The notes under the pieces are model-generated. The model was not told where the DNA came from, ran no database searches, and saw nothing but the letters and a program-made list of their open reading frames with translations. Shown one piece after another: positions 1 to 7,765 of a stretch of 20,476 bases of DNA. The position numbers and the translations under genes are program-made. Numbering within the stretch: the stretch's first letter is position 1; every line of letters begins with the position of its first letter. The DNA is from a virus. The DNA lies in the IMG/VR virus record IMGVR_UViG_3300028025_002216, positions 1 through 20,476 of that record, one strand, 5' to 3'.

Positions 1-1
1 A

Positions 2-100
2 GAGTTTCCTTATACCGCAAGCGGAATAGCTAAGGCCAAGGCCGAAGCTAAGAAGCAAGGTAAAAAGGTTGCTGTTAAGAAAGCTTACAAGAAAAAGTAA
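2..100 (+). CDS. C-terminal end of an unidentified Lys/Ala-rich protein (partial)
   Basis: An open frame enters from the left edge and stops with TAA at 98-100. The 32 visible residues begin EFPYTASGIAKAKAEA and end in a very basic tail, AYKKK. Almost a third of the visible residues are lysine, which suggests contact with DNA or another acidic partner. Its place directly before the head-tail adaptor genes suggests a head-module protein, such as a small capsid-associated protein or the end of a larger one. No domain can be recognised from so short a piece. The reading frame is well supported because it is followed at once by the next gene's leader. Confidence 0.6.
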   Translation, partial: EFPYTASGIAKAKAEAKKQGKKVAVKKAYKKK

Positions 101-118
101 CGAATCGCCGTATAGGGT
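98..118 (+). promoter_or_regulatory. Candidate phage promoter, T7-class-like TATAGGG element
   Basis: The 18-base gap after the stop codon at 98-100 contains TAACGA at its start and TATAGGG at 111-117. Aligned without gaps to the T7 late promoter core, 12 of the first 20 positions agree, including all of TATAGGG. A related sequence with TAACGA and TATAG lies before the giant gene at 7746-7765. The start codon at 119 has no purine-rich ribosome site, so a transcript starting at the GGG would be almost leaderless. No single-subunit RNA polymerase gene is visible in this window, so the promoter role is inference. Confidence 0.3.
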
Positions 119-153
119 ATGAGTAAACAACTTGCACACACCCTATATGGTGA
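105..153 (+). promoter_or_regulatory. Long inverted repeat (potential RNA hairpin) enclosing the start codon at 119
   Basis: Bases 105-118 can pair with 140-153 over 14 positions. The core TATAGGGT (111-118) and ACCCTATA (140-147) match perfectly. The outer part adds six more pairs, two of them G-U. The 21-base loop (119-139) begins exactly at the ATG of the 71-residue gene. As RNA this could hide or present the start codon. As DNA it could be a two-armed operator overlapping the candidate promoter. The pairing is seen directly; the regulatory role is inferred. Confidence 0.5.
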
Positions 154-334
154 ACCAGTTAAAGGTATCCGACCTGCGGGGGAAGCCCCGGGGAGTCGCC
201 TGGCACCAGCGGGTGCGCCCTATATTGGGCGCAACCGTTGTGTTGCTAATGAGGATACATGTGAAGGCCCTAAAGCTAAGGGCACAGATTATTGCGCAGG
301 TCATCTGCGTTCAATGGCTAAGAAAGAAGTTTAA
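119..334 (+). CDS. Small Cys/His protein, possible zinc-binding, unknown function
   Basis: A 71-residue protein. The first half is rich in Gly, Pro and Ala. The second half carries a Cys/His set in NRCVANEDTCEG and TDYCAGHL: Cys43, Cys50, Cys61 and His64, spaced C-x6-C-x10-C-x2-H. This spacing could bind one metal ion as a small treble-clef-like or zinc-knuckle fold, but I cannot assign a family. The ATG at 119 has no clear ribosome site and lies in the loop of an inverted repeat (105-153). The stop codon overlaps the next start as TAATG, so its translation probably feeds the adaptor gene. The stretch 171-236 is GC-rich and highly self-complementary, unlike the surrounding sequence. An alternative reading is that the RNA structure, rather than the peptide, is the selected element. 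Confidence 0.6.
   Translation: MSKQLAHTLYGEPVKGIRPAGEAPGSRLAPAGAPYIGRNRCVANEDTCEGPKAKGTDYCAGHLRSMAKKEV
177..236 (+). other. GC-rich segment with a hairpin and two mutually exclusive alternative hairpins
   Basis: Within the small Cys/His gene, 177-181 pairs with 186-190 (CGGGG/CCCCG). Further on, 203-207 pairs with 212-216 (GCACC/GGTGC). A longer stem forms between 211-220 and 227-236 with a single mismatch, around the loop TATATT. The last two stems share bases 212-216, so only one can form at a time, as in an attenuator-like switch. The pairing is visible in the sequence. A regulatory role is speculative because the segment is also coding. Confidence 0.35.
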
Positions 335-1032
335 TGGCTACTACGGCTGAGCTTACACAATTTGTTCGGGATGTGATGGACCTCGATGAGGTCGACCTTC
401 CTGCTGCCCTTGTTCGGCAGTTCATGCGTGATGGTTTTGACCGTATTGTTAATTTGGAGCGTCGTTGGCCTTTTTATGAATCAAGTTACTCCTTATCTAC
501 TACCGCTGGTCAGCGGGATTATCCTATTAGTTCTATTGGTGCTGGAAACTTACGAGAAGTAGTTTCTATTCTTGATAATAGTTCAGCTGGCAATCGTTTA
601 AATATTACTTCTATTGATGATGCTGAAGCTTTGTGGCATGGTTCTTTTGACGTTCCTACTCGTCCGTTGTTTTATGCGGAGTGGGGTGACACTATCAAGC
701 TTTATCCAAAGCCCGATACTGTTTATCCTTTATCTGTTCGTGGTTATCGTAAACCTAGTTATACTTGGGTTACGGACACTTCTTTAGAGCCTGATTTGGA
801 TTATCGTTTTCATACAGCTCTTGCTTACTATGCTATTTCTCAAGCTTATAGGCGTCAGGAAGATTCTGAGATGACTGCACAGTATAAGCAGTCTTTTGAT
901 GAGGCTGTTGCTTTGGCGAAGACAGAGTTGATGCGTCCTCCTTCTCATCGTCCTATGATTTTGTCACGTGGTTATGTTCGTCCGTCGTCTAAGTATTGGC
1001 TTGAATCTATGGGTCGTACCCTGGGGCAATAA
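334..1032 (+). CDS. Head-to-tail adaptor (T7 gp11 / tail tubular protein A-like)
   Basis: A 232-residue protein that probably forms the ring joining the portal to the tail nozzle in the virion. Features typical of this adaptor class are an N-terminal helical part (about 1-45) leading into RRWPFYESSYSL, and a DYPI motif. A beta-rich middle follows with RPLFYAEWGDTIKLYP (about 110-127) and a predicted strand SVRGYRKP. The C-terminal helical bundle (about 155-205) contains YRFHTALAYYAISQAYRR. The length fits T7 gp11-like and SU10-type adaptors (roughly 180-250 residues). The start at 334 overlaps the previous stop (TAATG) and is preceded by the purine run AAGAAAGAAG. The nozzle gene follows with another TAATG overlap, the expected order for short-tailed phages. 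Confidence 0.75.
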   Translation: MATTAELTQFVRDVMDLDEVDLPAALVRQFMRDGFDRIVNLERRWPFYESSYSLSTTAGQRDYPISSIGAGNLREVVSILDNSSAGNRLNITSIDDAEALWHGSFDVPTRPLFYAEWGDTIKLYPKPDTVYPLSVRGYRKPSYTWVTDTSLEPDLDYRFHTALAYYAISQAYRRQEDSEMTAQYKQSFDEAVALAKTELMRPPSHRPMILSRGYVRPSSKYWLESMGRTLGQ

Positions 1033-2639
1033 TGGCTGGTATGCAAGTTGTACGCCAGGATGATTTTACTGGTGGTTTGAATCTTAGAGCTGACCAGTTT
1101 CAGTTGGGTCCTAATGAGTCTCCTCGTATGTTGAATGTTGAGATTGACCCTCGTGGTGGTGTGTTTTCTCGTGGCGCTATGCGTCGTATTAATACCTCGG
1201 GTATTTCTGCGCATTGGTATCCTGAGAATATGTTTGCTTTTTATGGTGATGCTCATTATGTTCTTCTTAGCACTGGTCGTGATAACGTTACGGATGGTAG
1301 TGTTTATTGGTCTAATGGTTCTAACTTTACTGACCTTGCTATTCCTGTTGGTTCTGAGCATGGCGCTTCTTTTGCTGCATGGGGTAAGACGCTTTATATT
1401 ACTGCTGGACGTAATAAGGTTTCATACAAGTGGGATGGAACTACTAAAGCTGCATTGTCGGAAAGTGGTTTAGCAGGTGCATGGCAGAATAATTATGCAA
1501 GCCCAGTTCTTTCTCCTGAATATTTTCCTAAAGCTGAACATGCTATTACACACGCCGGTAAAGTGTTTGTTGCGAACACAATCGAGAACGGTGTCAACCG
1601 TTTTAACCGTATTCGCTGGTCACATCCTAACAACCCTACTAACTGGGCTGAGCAGGATTATATCGACATCAACGATGGTGGGCAGGACATTACTGGTTTA
1701 GCTTCATTTGGTGGACACCTTGTGGTATTTAAGCACAACTCTGTGTTTGCTATTTTTGGTTACGACTCTGACACCTTCCAGGTTGTTGAACTTTCCCGCA
1801 ATGTTGGCGCTGCAACGCCACATGCGGTTTGCACTACTGAACGTGGTGTTTATTTCTTTTCGTATCCTGATGGTTTAATGTTGTACAACGGAAACAATAT
1901 TGTTGATGTTTTTGAACCTATCCGCCCAGCTATTATTGCTGGACATATTAATGCTGGCGCTATTGACGAGGTTTATGTAAACTACATTAATCGTCGTATT
2001 TGGGTTTCTGTGCCGTACAGCGAAACTGGTACTGTTTCTAATCCTACTGTTTCTTTTATTTATGACCCTAGTGTTTCTCAACGTGGTGCTTGGCTTATGT
2101 TTAGCACTGGTGACTCAAAGGGTTTTGCTGGTGGTTGTACGTTTATTTTAGAGTCGGGTCAAACTCGACATCTTGCTGCTCATGCAACGTTACCTTATGT
2201 TCTTAGTGTTGATGAGTACGCCAACTCATACGATAACATCACTGGTACTGAACAGCAGTTTACCAGCCGTTATCGTACTCGCTGGATGGATGCTGGTTCT
2301 TATAGTCAGAAGAAAATGTGGCGTCGCCCCGACATTGTTATTAAGCAGGCACAAACAAACAGCACTTTAAAGTTTGATATTTATGCTGATTACGAAGAGT
2401 CTACAACCACCAAGACTTATTCTATTGATATTCCTAATGCTGGTTCGGGCATGTTGTGGGGTGTTAGTAAATGGGGCGAGGCTTCGTGGGGTGCTAGTAA
2501 CTTTGGTTCTCAGATTGTTAATGCTCGTTCTATTGGTTTGGCTCGTGCTATTCAGGTAGAGTTTTCAGGTTCTGTTGGTGCTAAGTGGGGTATCAATAGT
2601 TTGACTATGAAATATAATCCTAGAAAGGTAACTAAATAA
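1032..2639 (+). CDS. Tail nozzle / tail tubular protein B-like beta-propeller protein
   Basis: A 535-residue virion protein predicted to form the distal tail nozzle below the adaptor. The N-terminus, with DFTGGLNLRADQFQLGPNE followed by NVEIDPRGGVFSRGAMRRI, is the typical opening of this family. The rest is beta-rich with many short aromatic strand repeats such as HYVLLSTG, KTLYITAGRNKVSYKWDG, GKVFVANT, GHLVVFKHNSVFAIFG and GVYFFSYPDGLMLYNG, consistent with propeller blades. The C-terminal part (about 400-535) changes to a beta-sandwich-like sequence ending in AIQVEFSGSVGAKWGI. It overlaps the adaptor stop and the next start by one base each. Codons strongly prefer T in the third position. 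Confidence 0.7.
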   Translation: MAGMQVVRQDDFTGGLNLRADQFQLGPNESPRMLNVEIDPRGGVFSRGAMRRINTSGISAHWYPENMFAFYGDAHYVLLSTGRDNVTDGSVYWSNGSNFTDLAIPVGSEHGASFAAWGKTLYITAGRNKVSYKWDGTTKAALSESGLAGAWQNNYASPVLSPEYFPKAEHAITHAGKVFVANTIENGVNRFNRIRWSHPNNPTNWAEQDYIDINDGGQDITGLASFGGHLVVFKHNSVFAIFGYDSDTFQVVELSRNVGAATPHAVCTTERGVYFFSYPDGLMLYNGNNIVDVFEPIRPAIIAGHINAGAIDEVYVNYINRRIWVSVPYSETGTVSNPTVSFIYDPSVSQRGAWLMFSTGDSKGFAGGCTFILESGQTRHLAAHATLPYVLSVDEYANSYDNITGTEQQFTSRYRTRWMDAGSYSQKKMWRRPDIVIKQAQTNSTLKFDIYADYEESTTTKTYSIDIPNAGSGMLWGVSKWGEASWGASNFGSQIVNARSIGLARAIQVEFSGSVGAKWGINSLTMKYNPRKVTK

Positions 2640-3181
2640 TGGCTGCTTTAAATATTCCAACTTCTTTTAGCAATAACTCTACTGCTGATGCTAATCAGGT
2701 TAATGGCAACTTTCAGGCTATTGTAGCTTGGACGAATACTGATGTTGTACGTACGGATGGTTCTGTAAAGGCACAGACCAACGCTATTGCTGATGATGCT
2801 GTTACTTCAGCTAAAATTGCCAACAATGCTGTTGGTACTACAGAAATTGCTAATGGTGCTGTAACTAGTGAGAAGCTTGCTGCTGGTGTTACTACTCTTA
2901 AATTTCAAGACCATACTCTTACCGGTCTTAGTGATTTGGGTTTTGGTTTTGGTTGGACAACTGGAGAAAAGAAATTAACTCTTACTGGTGGTAAAACATA
3001 TAATGATGTTGTTTCTGTAACATGTCTTGGTGGTTTGAATGCTTATGGTTCTTCTGCTTATATTGCTGGCCTTGGCCTTCAAAGTGGTGCTCATAATGCG
3101 ACAGACATTACTGTTGTAGCTACTGTTTCTAATAATGCTGCTGGTGGTAACTATGCTATTGTTAGGATTTGGACTGTTTAA
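2639..3181 (+). CDS. Short tail fibre / appendage protein with AVTSAKIA-type repeats
   Basis: A 180-residue protein. The N-terminus (FSNNSTADANQVNGNFQAI) is of the kind that attaches fibres or spikes to a phage tail. Residues about 50-80 hold a repeated pattern, DDAVTSAKIANNAVG then TEIANGAVTSEKLAAG, which is common in trimeric phage fibre shafts. The C-terminal 95 residues are rich in Gly, Thr and aliphatic residues and look like a small beta-sandwich head. A good ribosome site (AGAAAGG) lies upstream and the start overlaps the nozzle stop. It is followed by two collagen-like fibre genes, so it probably belongs to the same host-contact apparatus. The precise role, adaptor or receptor binding, is not known. 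Confidence 0.6.
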   Translation: MAALNIPTSFSNNSTADANQVNGNFQAIVAWTNTDVVRTDGSVKAQTNAIADDAVTSAKIANNAVGTTEIANGAVTSEKLAAGVTTLKFQDHTLTGLSDLGFGFGWTTGEKKLTLTGGKTYNDVVSVTCLGGLNAYGSSAYIAGLGLQSGAHNATDITVVATVSNNAAGGNYAIVRIWTV

Positions 3182-3572
3182 TGGCTGTTGAGACGCCACG
3201 TAATAATCCACCGGAGCAGATTTGGACTGCTCCTCTTTTGGAGACCCTACGTAGCGGTGACGCACGCACATTGCAACACATCTTTACTTCACTAAAGGAA
3301 TATCTGAAGGGTGTTCAAGCAACTATTTCTAGTAACTATTATGATTTAACTATTGGTTCTGTATCTCAGGGTGTCGCAGCTGCCAGTATTACGGGAACAT
3401 TCCCAAACCAGGTTTTAAACTTGACTCTTCCTAAGGGTGACACGGGTGCTACGGGCGCTACTGGTGCTACTGGTCCACAGGGTCCTAGTGGTTTTTCGAC
3501 GTTAAATCTTGATGGTGGGCAACCTGATTCTGTGTATGGTGGTTTGCCTTTGATTGATTCGGGGAATATCTA

Positions 3573-3573
<1 letters not shown>
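3181..3573 (+). CDS. Short fibre protein with a collagen-like tract
   Basis: A 130-residue protein. The N-terminal 60 residues are helical and look like an attachment segment ([20 protein letters not shown]). A strand-rich part follows ([19 protein letters not shown], then [10 protein letters not shown]). A short Gly-X-Y run ([19 protein letters not shown], about residues 85-103) is followed by a 25-residue tail. The NLTLPKGD-to-collagen transition is typical of phage fibre connectors. It may form a heteromeric or coaxial shaft with the larger collagen-like protein encoded next. The ATG at 3181 overlaps the previous stop; a TTG twelve bases upstream is possible but less likely. Confidence 0.6.
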
Positions 3574-5252
<1,679 letters not shown>

Positions 5253-5258
5253 GACATA

Positions 5259-5423
5259 ATGAGCAAACCACTTATTCAGATTGATGACGATAAAATTCGT
5301 GAGATGACGGATGAAGAATACGCTGAGTATCTATCACTACCTGTTATTAAATTAAGTTTTGATGATAATTTATTTCCTATTTCACTAGACGCTGATGCAT
5401 TAGGTGACGAAACAGAGGTTTAA
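5259..5423 (+). CDS. Small acidic protein downstream of the fibre gene, unknown function
   Basis: A 54-residue protein starting MSKPLIQIDDDKIREMTDEE and ending LGDETEV. It has 15 acidic and 4 basic residues by my count, so it is strongly acidic. The start codon has a good ribosome site (AGGA, five bases upstream), and the gene fits exactly between the fibre stop (5252) and the next start (5425). Its codons match the phage style. A small acidic protein just after a receptor-binding fibre is reminiscent of fibre assembly chaperones, but there is no recognisable motif, so that role is only a suggestion. It is too short for common ORF length cut-offs and could easily be missed. Confidence 0.65.
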   Translation: MSKPLIQIDDDKIREMTDEEYAEYLSLPVIKLSFDDNLFPISLDADALGDETEV

Positions 5424-5424
5424 T

Positions 5425-5862
5425 ATGGCAGGTTTTGACTACATGGGATACAATCAGAAGAAGCGAGCAGCTGGGGCTGGCTACGCTTCGAAGACTGCTG
5501 CTAATACGTATGCCCAGTTTTTGTCTCAGCAACGTGGTGCCCGCAAGAAGTTTGATATTCAACAGCAGTATGAGAAGCAAGCACCGCAGGTGGTTGGTTC
5601 GTTTACTAAGCGTGGTTTGGCTGGTCCTGGTGTTCAGTCGGGTATTTATCAGAAGGGTTTGACTGATTTTGCTCAGCAGAACTTTAGGGATTTGGCTGAC
5701 CTGAACAGTGAAATGGATATGGGTGCACAGCAGGCTAAGTTTGAGCAGGCACAAACCAAGGCTGAGTACGACCAGCAAATTGCAGAGTTAGAGGCAGAGA
5801 AGCAGGCGAGTATTGCTCGGGCTGCTGCAACGTTATCGGCGTTTAAGCCGTTTTTAAGTTAG
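5425..5862 (+). CDS. Ala/Gln-rich coiled-coil protein, probable internal virion protein
   Basis: A 145-residue protein. The first 75 residues are basic and contain MAGFDYMGYNQKKRAAG and a GSFTKRGLAGPGVQSGIY segment. Residues about 85-140 are a long predicted helix rich in Ala, Gln and Glu (QQAKFEQAQTKAEYDQQIAE), likely a coiled coil. The gene stands first in a row of large virion genes, where T7-like phages keep the small internal core protein (gp14-like), so an ejected core protein is a reasonable guess. No sequence signature proves it. The ATG at 5425 follows AGAGG; an in-frame GTG at 5404 would lie inside the preceding small gene and is rejected. Confidence 0.55.
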   Translation: MAGFDYMGYNQKKRAAGAGYASKTAANTYAQFLSQQRGARKKFDIQQQYEKQAPQVVGSFTKRGLAGPGVQSGIYQKGLTDFAQQNFRDLADLNSEMDMGAQQAKFEQAQTKAEYDQQIAELEAEKQASIARAAATLSAFKPFLS

Positions 5863-5871
5863 GAGATTAAA

Positions 5872-6717
5872 ATGGCTGCAAAGAAAATTATTGGTCGTGA
5901 TGCTTTAGGTAATCCTATTTATGAGGGTGAAAAACTTCCTGGTGATATAAACACTGCTCGTATTGGACAGGGTGCAAGTTATAATACGGCTCAAGTTGGT
6001 AAAGGTGCAAACCTTAACACAGCTCGTATTGGTCAAGGTGCAAACGTAAACACCGCCATGAGACCAACAAGTGCTACTAATCCTGATATGATTTCATCTA
6101 AGGATGCCCCACGAAATTTGCAGGGCGCACCACAGAATACTGCTAGAAAAATTATTGGTCTTGGTGCTGCTCCCAGGGTTCCTGATGTTACCGAACTTGA
6201 TGCTATCCGTAAGAAAGCAGCTGCTGATGCTGCTGCAAAAGGTGGCGGTGGTGGTGGCGACCCATACGCCAATTTACTCAAGGCTTTGGCTGGTCTTGGT
6301 GATTATGCTGCTGGTAATATTAATGAGTCAATGGATGCTTTAAATAAAACTCTTGGTGCACAGACAAATCCTTACGCTAACTTTCAAGCACAGAATACTT
6401 CTACTACTCCCGAGCTTGCGCAGTTGCTTCAATCTCAGGGGGTTTCTCAGGACCCGCTTCAACAGTATGCTGCTGCTATTAATGCACAGAATACTGGACA
6501 GGCTGATGCGTTTAAAAATCAGGCAAATATTATGGCTAAGATTTATGGGGCTAATCAGACTGGCTCTATTGCTGATGTTGGTCAGCAACGTGCTGATTTG
6601 TTGAATCAACTTCAGGGCAGTGTTTTGGGTGCTGGTAAGTCTTTGTTGGGTAAGAATCCTGCTAATCGTAATCAGGTATTGCAGATGATTCTTGAAGCTA
6701 TGAAAGTTCAGAGGTAA
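5872..6717 (+). CDS. Virion-associated protein with N-terminal NTARIG repeats, unknown function
   Basis: A 281-residue protein with a strong ribosome site (AGGAG). Residues 27-63 hold four consecutive 11-residue repeats with N at 27, 38, 49 and 60, consensus NTARIGQGAxY. A fifth, weaker copy (QNTARKIIG) follows at about 88-96. Residues 117-135 are Ala-rich and end in six glycines, a likely flexible hinge. The C-terminal half (about 130-281) is helical and rich in Gln, Asn and Ala, with segments such as YANLLKALAGLGDYAAG and LAQLLQSQGVSQDPLQQYAA. The same NTARIG motif recurs in the next gene product. The position between fibre genes and the giant internal protein suggests a virion component. 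I do not recognise the family. Confidence 0.6.
   Translation: MAAKKIIGRDALGNPIYEGEKLPGDINTARIGQGASYNTAQVGKGANLNTARIGQGANVNTAMRPTSATNPDMISSKDAPRNLQGAPQNTARKIIGLGAAPRVPDVTELDAIRKKAAADAAAKGGGGGGDPYANLLKALAGLGDYAAGNINESMDALNKTLGAQTNPYANFQAQNTSTTPELAQLLQSQGVSQDPLQQYAAAINAQNTGQADAFKNQANIMAKIYGANQTGSIADVGQQRADLLNQLQGSVLGAGKSLLGKNPANRNQVLQMILEAMKVQR
5950..6060 (+). repeat. Coding repeat: four NTARIG-type 11-residue units
   Basis: Four 33-base units encode N-T-A-R/Q-I/V-G-Q/K-G-A-x-x. Synonymous codons differ between units (AAC ACT, AAT ACG, AAC ACA, AAC ACC). The peptide repeat is therefore kept by selection and is not a fresh DNA duplication. Confidence 0.85.
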
Positions 6718-6719
6718 TT

Positions 6720-7748
6720 ATGGACACACAGACACAACAGTTGCTGGCTTTGCTGATGAACTCAGCCAAAGGTGGAAACAAAAATGTTAGTTCCATTATG
6801 GGTAATCTTGATAATCCTATTTTATTGGCTATTGCTGGCGCTCTTGACCCTTACTATGGGTCAGGCCAGGGTATGAGTGGTGGCGGAAGTTTATATGGTT
6901 CTTTTGCTAGTGACGAAACAACTCCTGCTGCTGTTAAAGCTGTTATGGATTATGTTGACCAAGGGATGAACCCATATCAGATTGAGGCACAGATTAATGC
7001 TTTAGATTCTGACGTGATTAAGGATTCCGGATATACGGATGAACAGCTTATTTCTATGGGTAAAGAGATGGCTAAAGAAGGTGGCAAAAAAGGCTCCAAT
7101 GTGTTTGCTAAGGCTGGTCTTCGTAATCCTAATGATATTTATGGTCTTGATGATGTTCCTTTGGATGCTTCTCAATCTTTAGATTTTGAGAAGTATCTTA
7201 AAATGGCAAGAAAATCTAAAAAGGGTGAAGAGATGGCTAATTGGCGTTTGGGTGTTGCCCGAAACAACATGAGCAAATACAGCCCCGAGACTGTCGATGT
7301 TCCTGATTGGTTCCCTATGGGAGCAGCACCAGGAACTGTAGCTCAGATTGGTAAGGGCGCAAAGTATAATACGGCTCGTATTGGACTTGACGAGAGCGGT
7401 CAGGGTGCAGATATTAATACGGCTCGTATCGGGCTTGACGAAAACGGTAAAGCTCCAAACTTTAACACAGCTCGTATTGGCGAAGGTGCAGAATACAACA
7501 CAGCCCGTATTGGTCCTGTTGCAGGAAAGTCAAACAAGAAAAAGGGTTCACGTCCTTCAAGAGAAGAATTGGATGCTTTGTCTAGGGCTCAGGCTGGAGT
7601 GGCTGATGTCAATACTCAGGTTAATGCTGACCTTATGCGTGCACAGGCTGTCCGTGAGGGTGCTCTTATGCGAGCACAGCAACAGGGTCGTACGCCGTTT
7701 ACGGACCAAACTTCAGCTCTTCTGAAGTTCATTGCTGGCACTAAGTAA
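6720..7748 (+). CDS. Second NTARIG-repeat virion-associated protein, unknown function
   Basis: A 342-residue protein that starts two bases after the previous stop, with AGAGG upstream. The N-terminal region (about 1-70) is hydrophobic and Gly-rich (NPILLAIAGALDPYYGSG). Residues about 75-180 are helical and charged. Residues about 205-265 contain four perfect NTARIG motifs, with N at 217, 233, 249 and 260. The spacings are 16, 16 and 11 residues; the extra five residues are LDESG or LDENG. The C-terminal 70 residues are basic and helical (NKKKGSRPSREELDALSRA). Sharing the motif with its upstream neighbour suggests the two proteins bind the same partner or each other. No known family is recognised, and a role as an internal core or ejection protein is inferred from gene order. 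Confidence 0.6.
   Translation: MDTQTQQLLALLMNSAKGGNKNVSSIMGNLDNPILLAIAGALDPYYGSGQGMSGGGSLYGSFASDETTPAAVKAVMDYVDQGMNPYQIEAQINALDSDVIKDSGYTDEQLISMGKEMAKEGGKKGSNVFAKAGLRNPNDIYGLDDVPLDASQSLDFEKYLKMARKSKKGEEMANWRLGVARNNMSKYSPETVDVPDWFPMGAAPGTVAQIGKGAKYNTARIGLDESGQGADINTARIGLDENGKAPNFNTARIGEGAEYNTARIGPVAGKSNKKKGSRPSREELDALSRAQAGVADVNTQVNADLMRAQAVREGALMRAQQQGRTPFTDQTSALLKFIAGTK
7338..7514 (+). repeat. Coding repeat: four NTARIG units with variable spacers
   Basis: The units encode (K/Q/E)GAxx-NTARIG, with an LDE(S/N)G spacer after the first two copies. Codons vary synonymously (AATACGGCTCGT, AACACAGCTCGT, AACACAGCCCGT). The motif is the same as in the preceding gene at 5950-6060. Confidence 0.85.
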
Positions 7749-7765
7749 CGATTTGTATATAGTGT
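7746..7765 (+). promoter_or_regulatory. Candidate second copy of the promoter-like element before the giant gene
   Basis: The 17-base gap between the stop at 7746-7748 and the ATG at 7766 reads TAACGATTTG then TATATAGTGT. It shares TAACGA and TATAG-x-GTATG with the gap before the gene at 119, with one base less between them. Like that site it lacks a ribosome-binding purine run, while most neighbouring genes have one. It may be a phage promoter that drives the giant gene with a near-leaderless transcript. With only two copies the evidence is thin. Confidence 0.3.

Noticed and set aside
132-350. Second + strand frame overlapping the small Cys/His gene
   Set aside because: The Cys/His frame has a patterned C/H motif and a TAATG joint to the next gene. 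This frame has neither.
5404-5424. GTG start at 5404 for the coiled-coil virion protein
   Set aside because: The ATG at 5425 follows AGAGG at a normal distance and begins right after the stop of the 54-residue gene.
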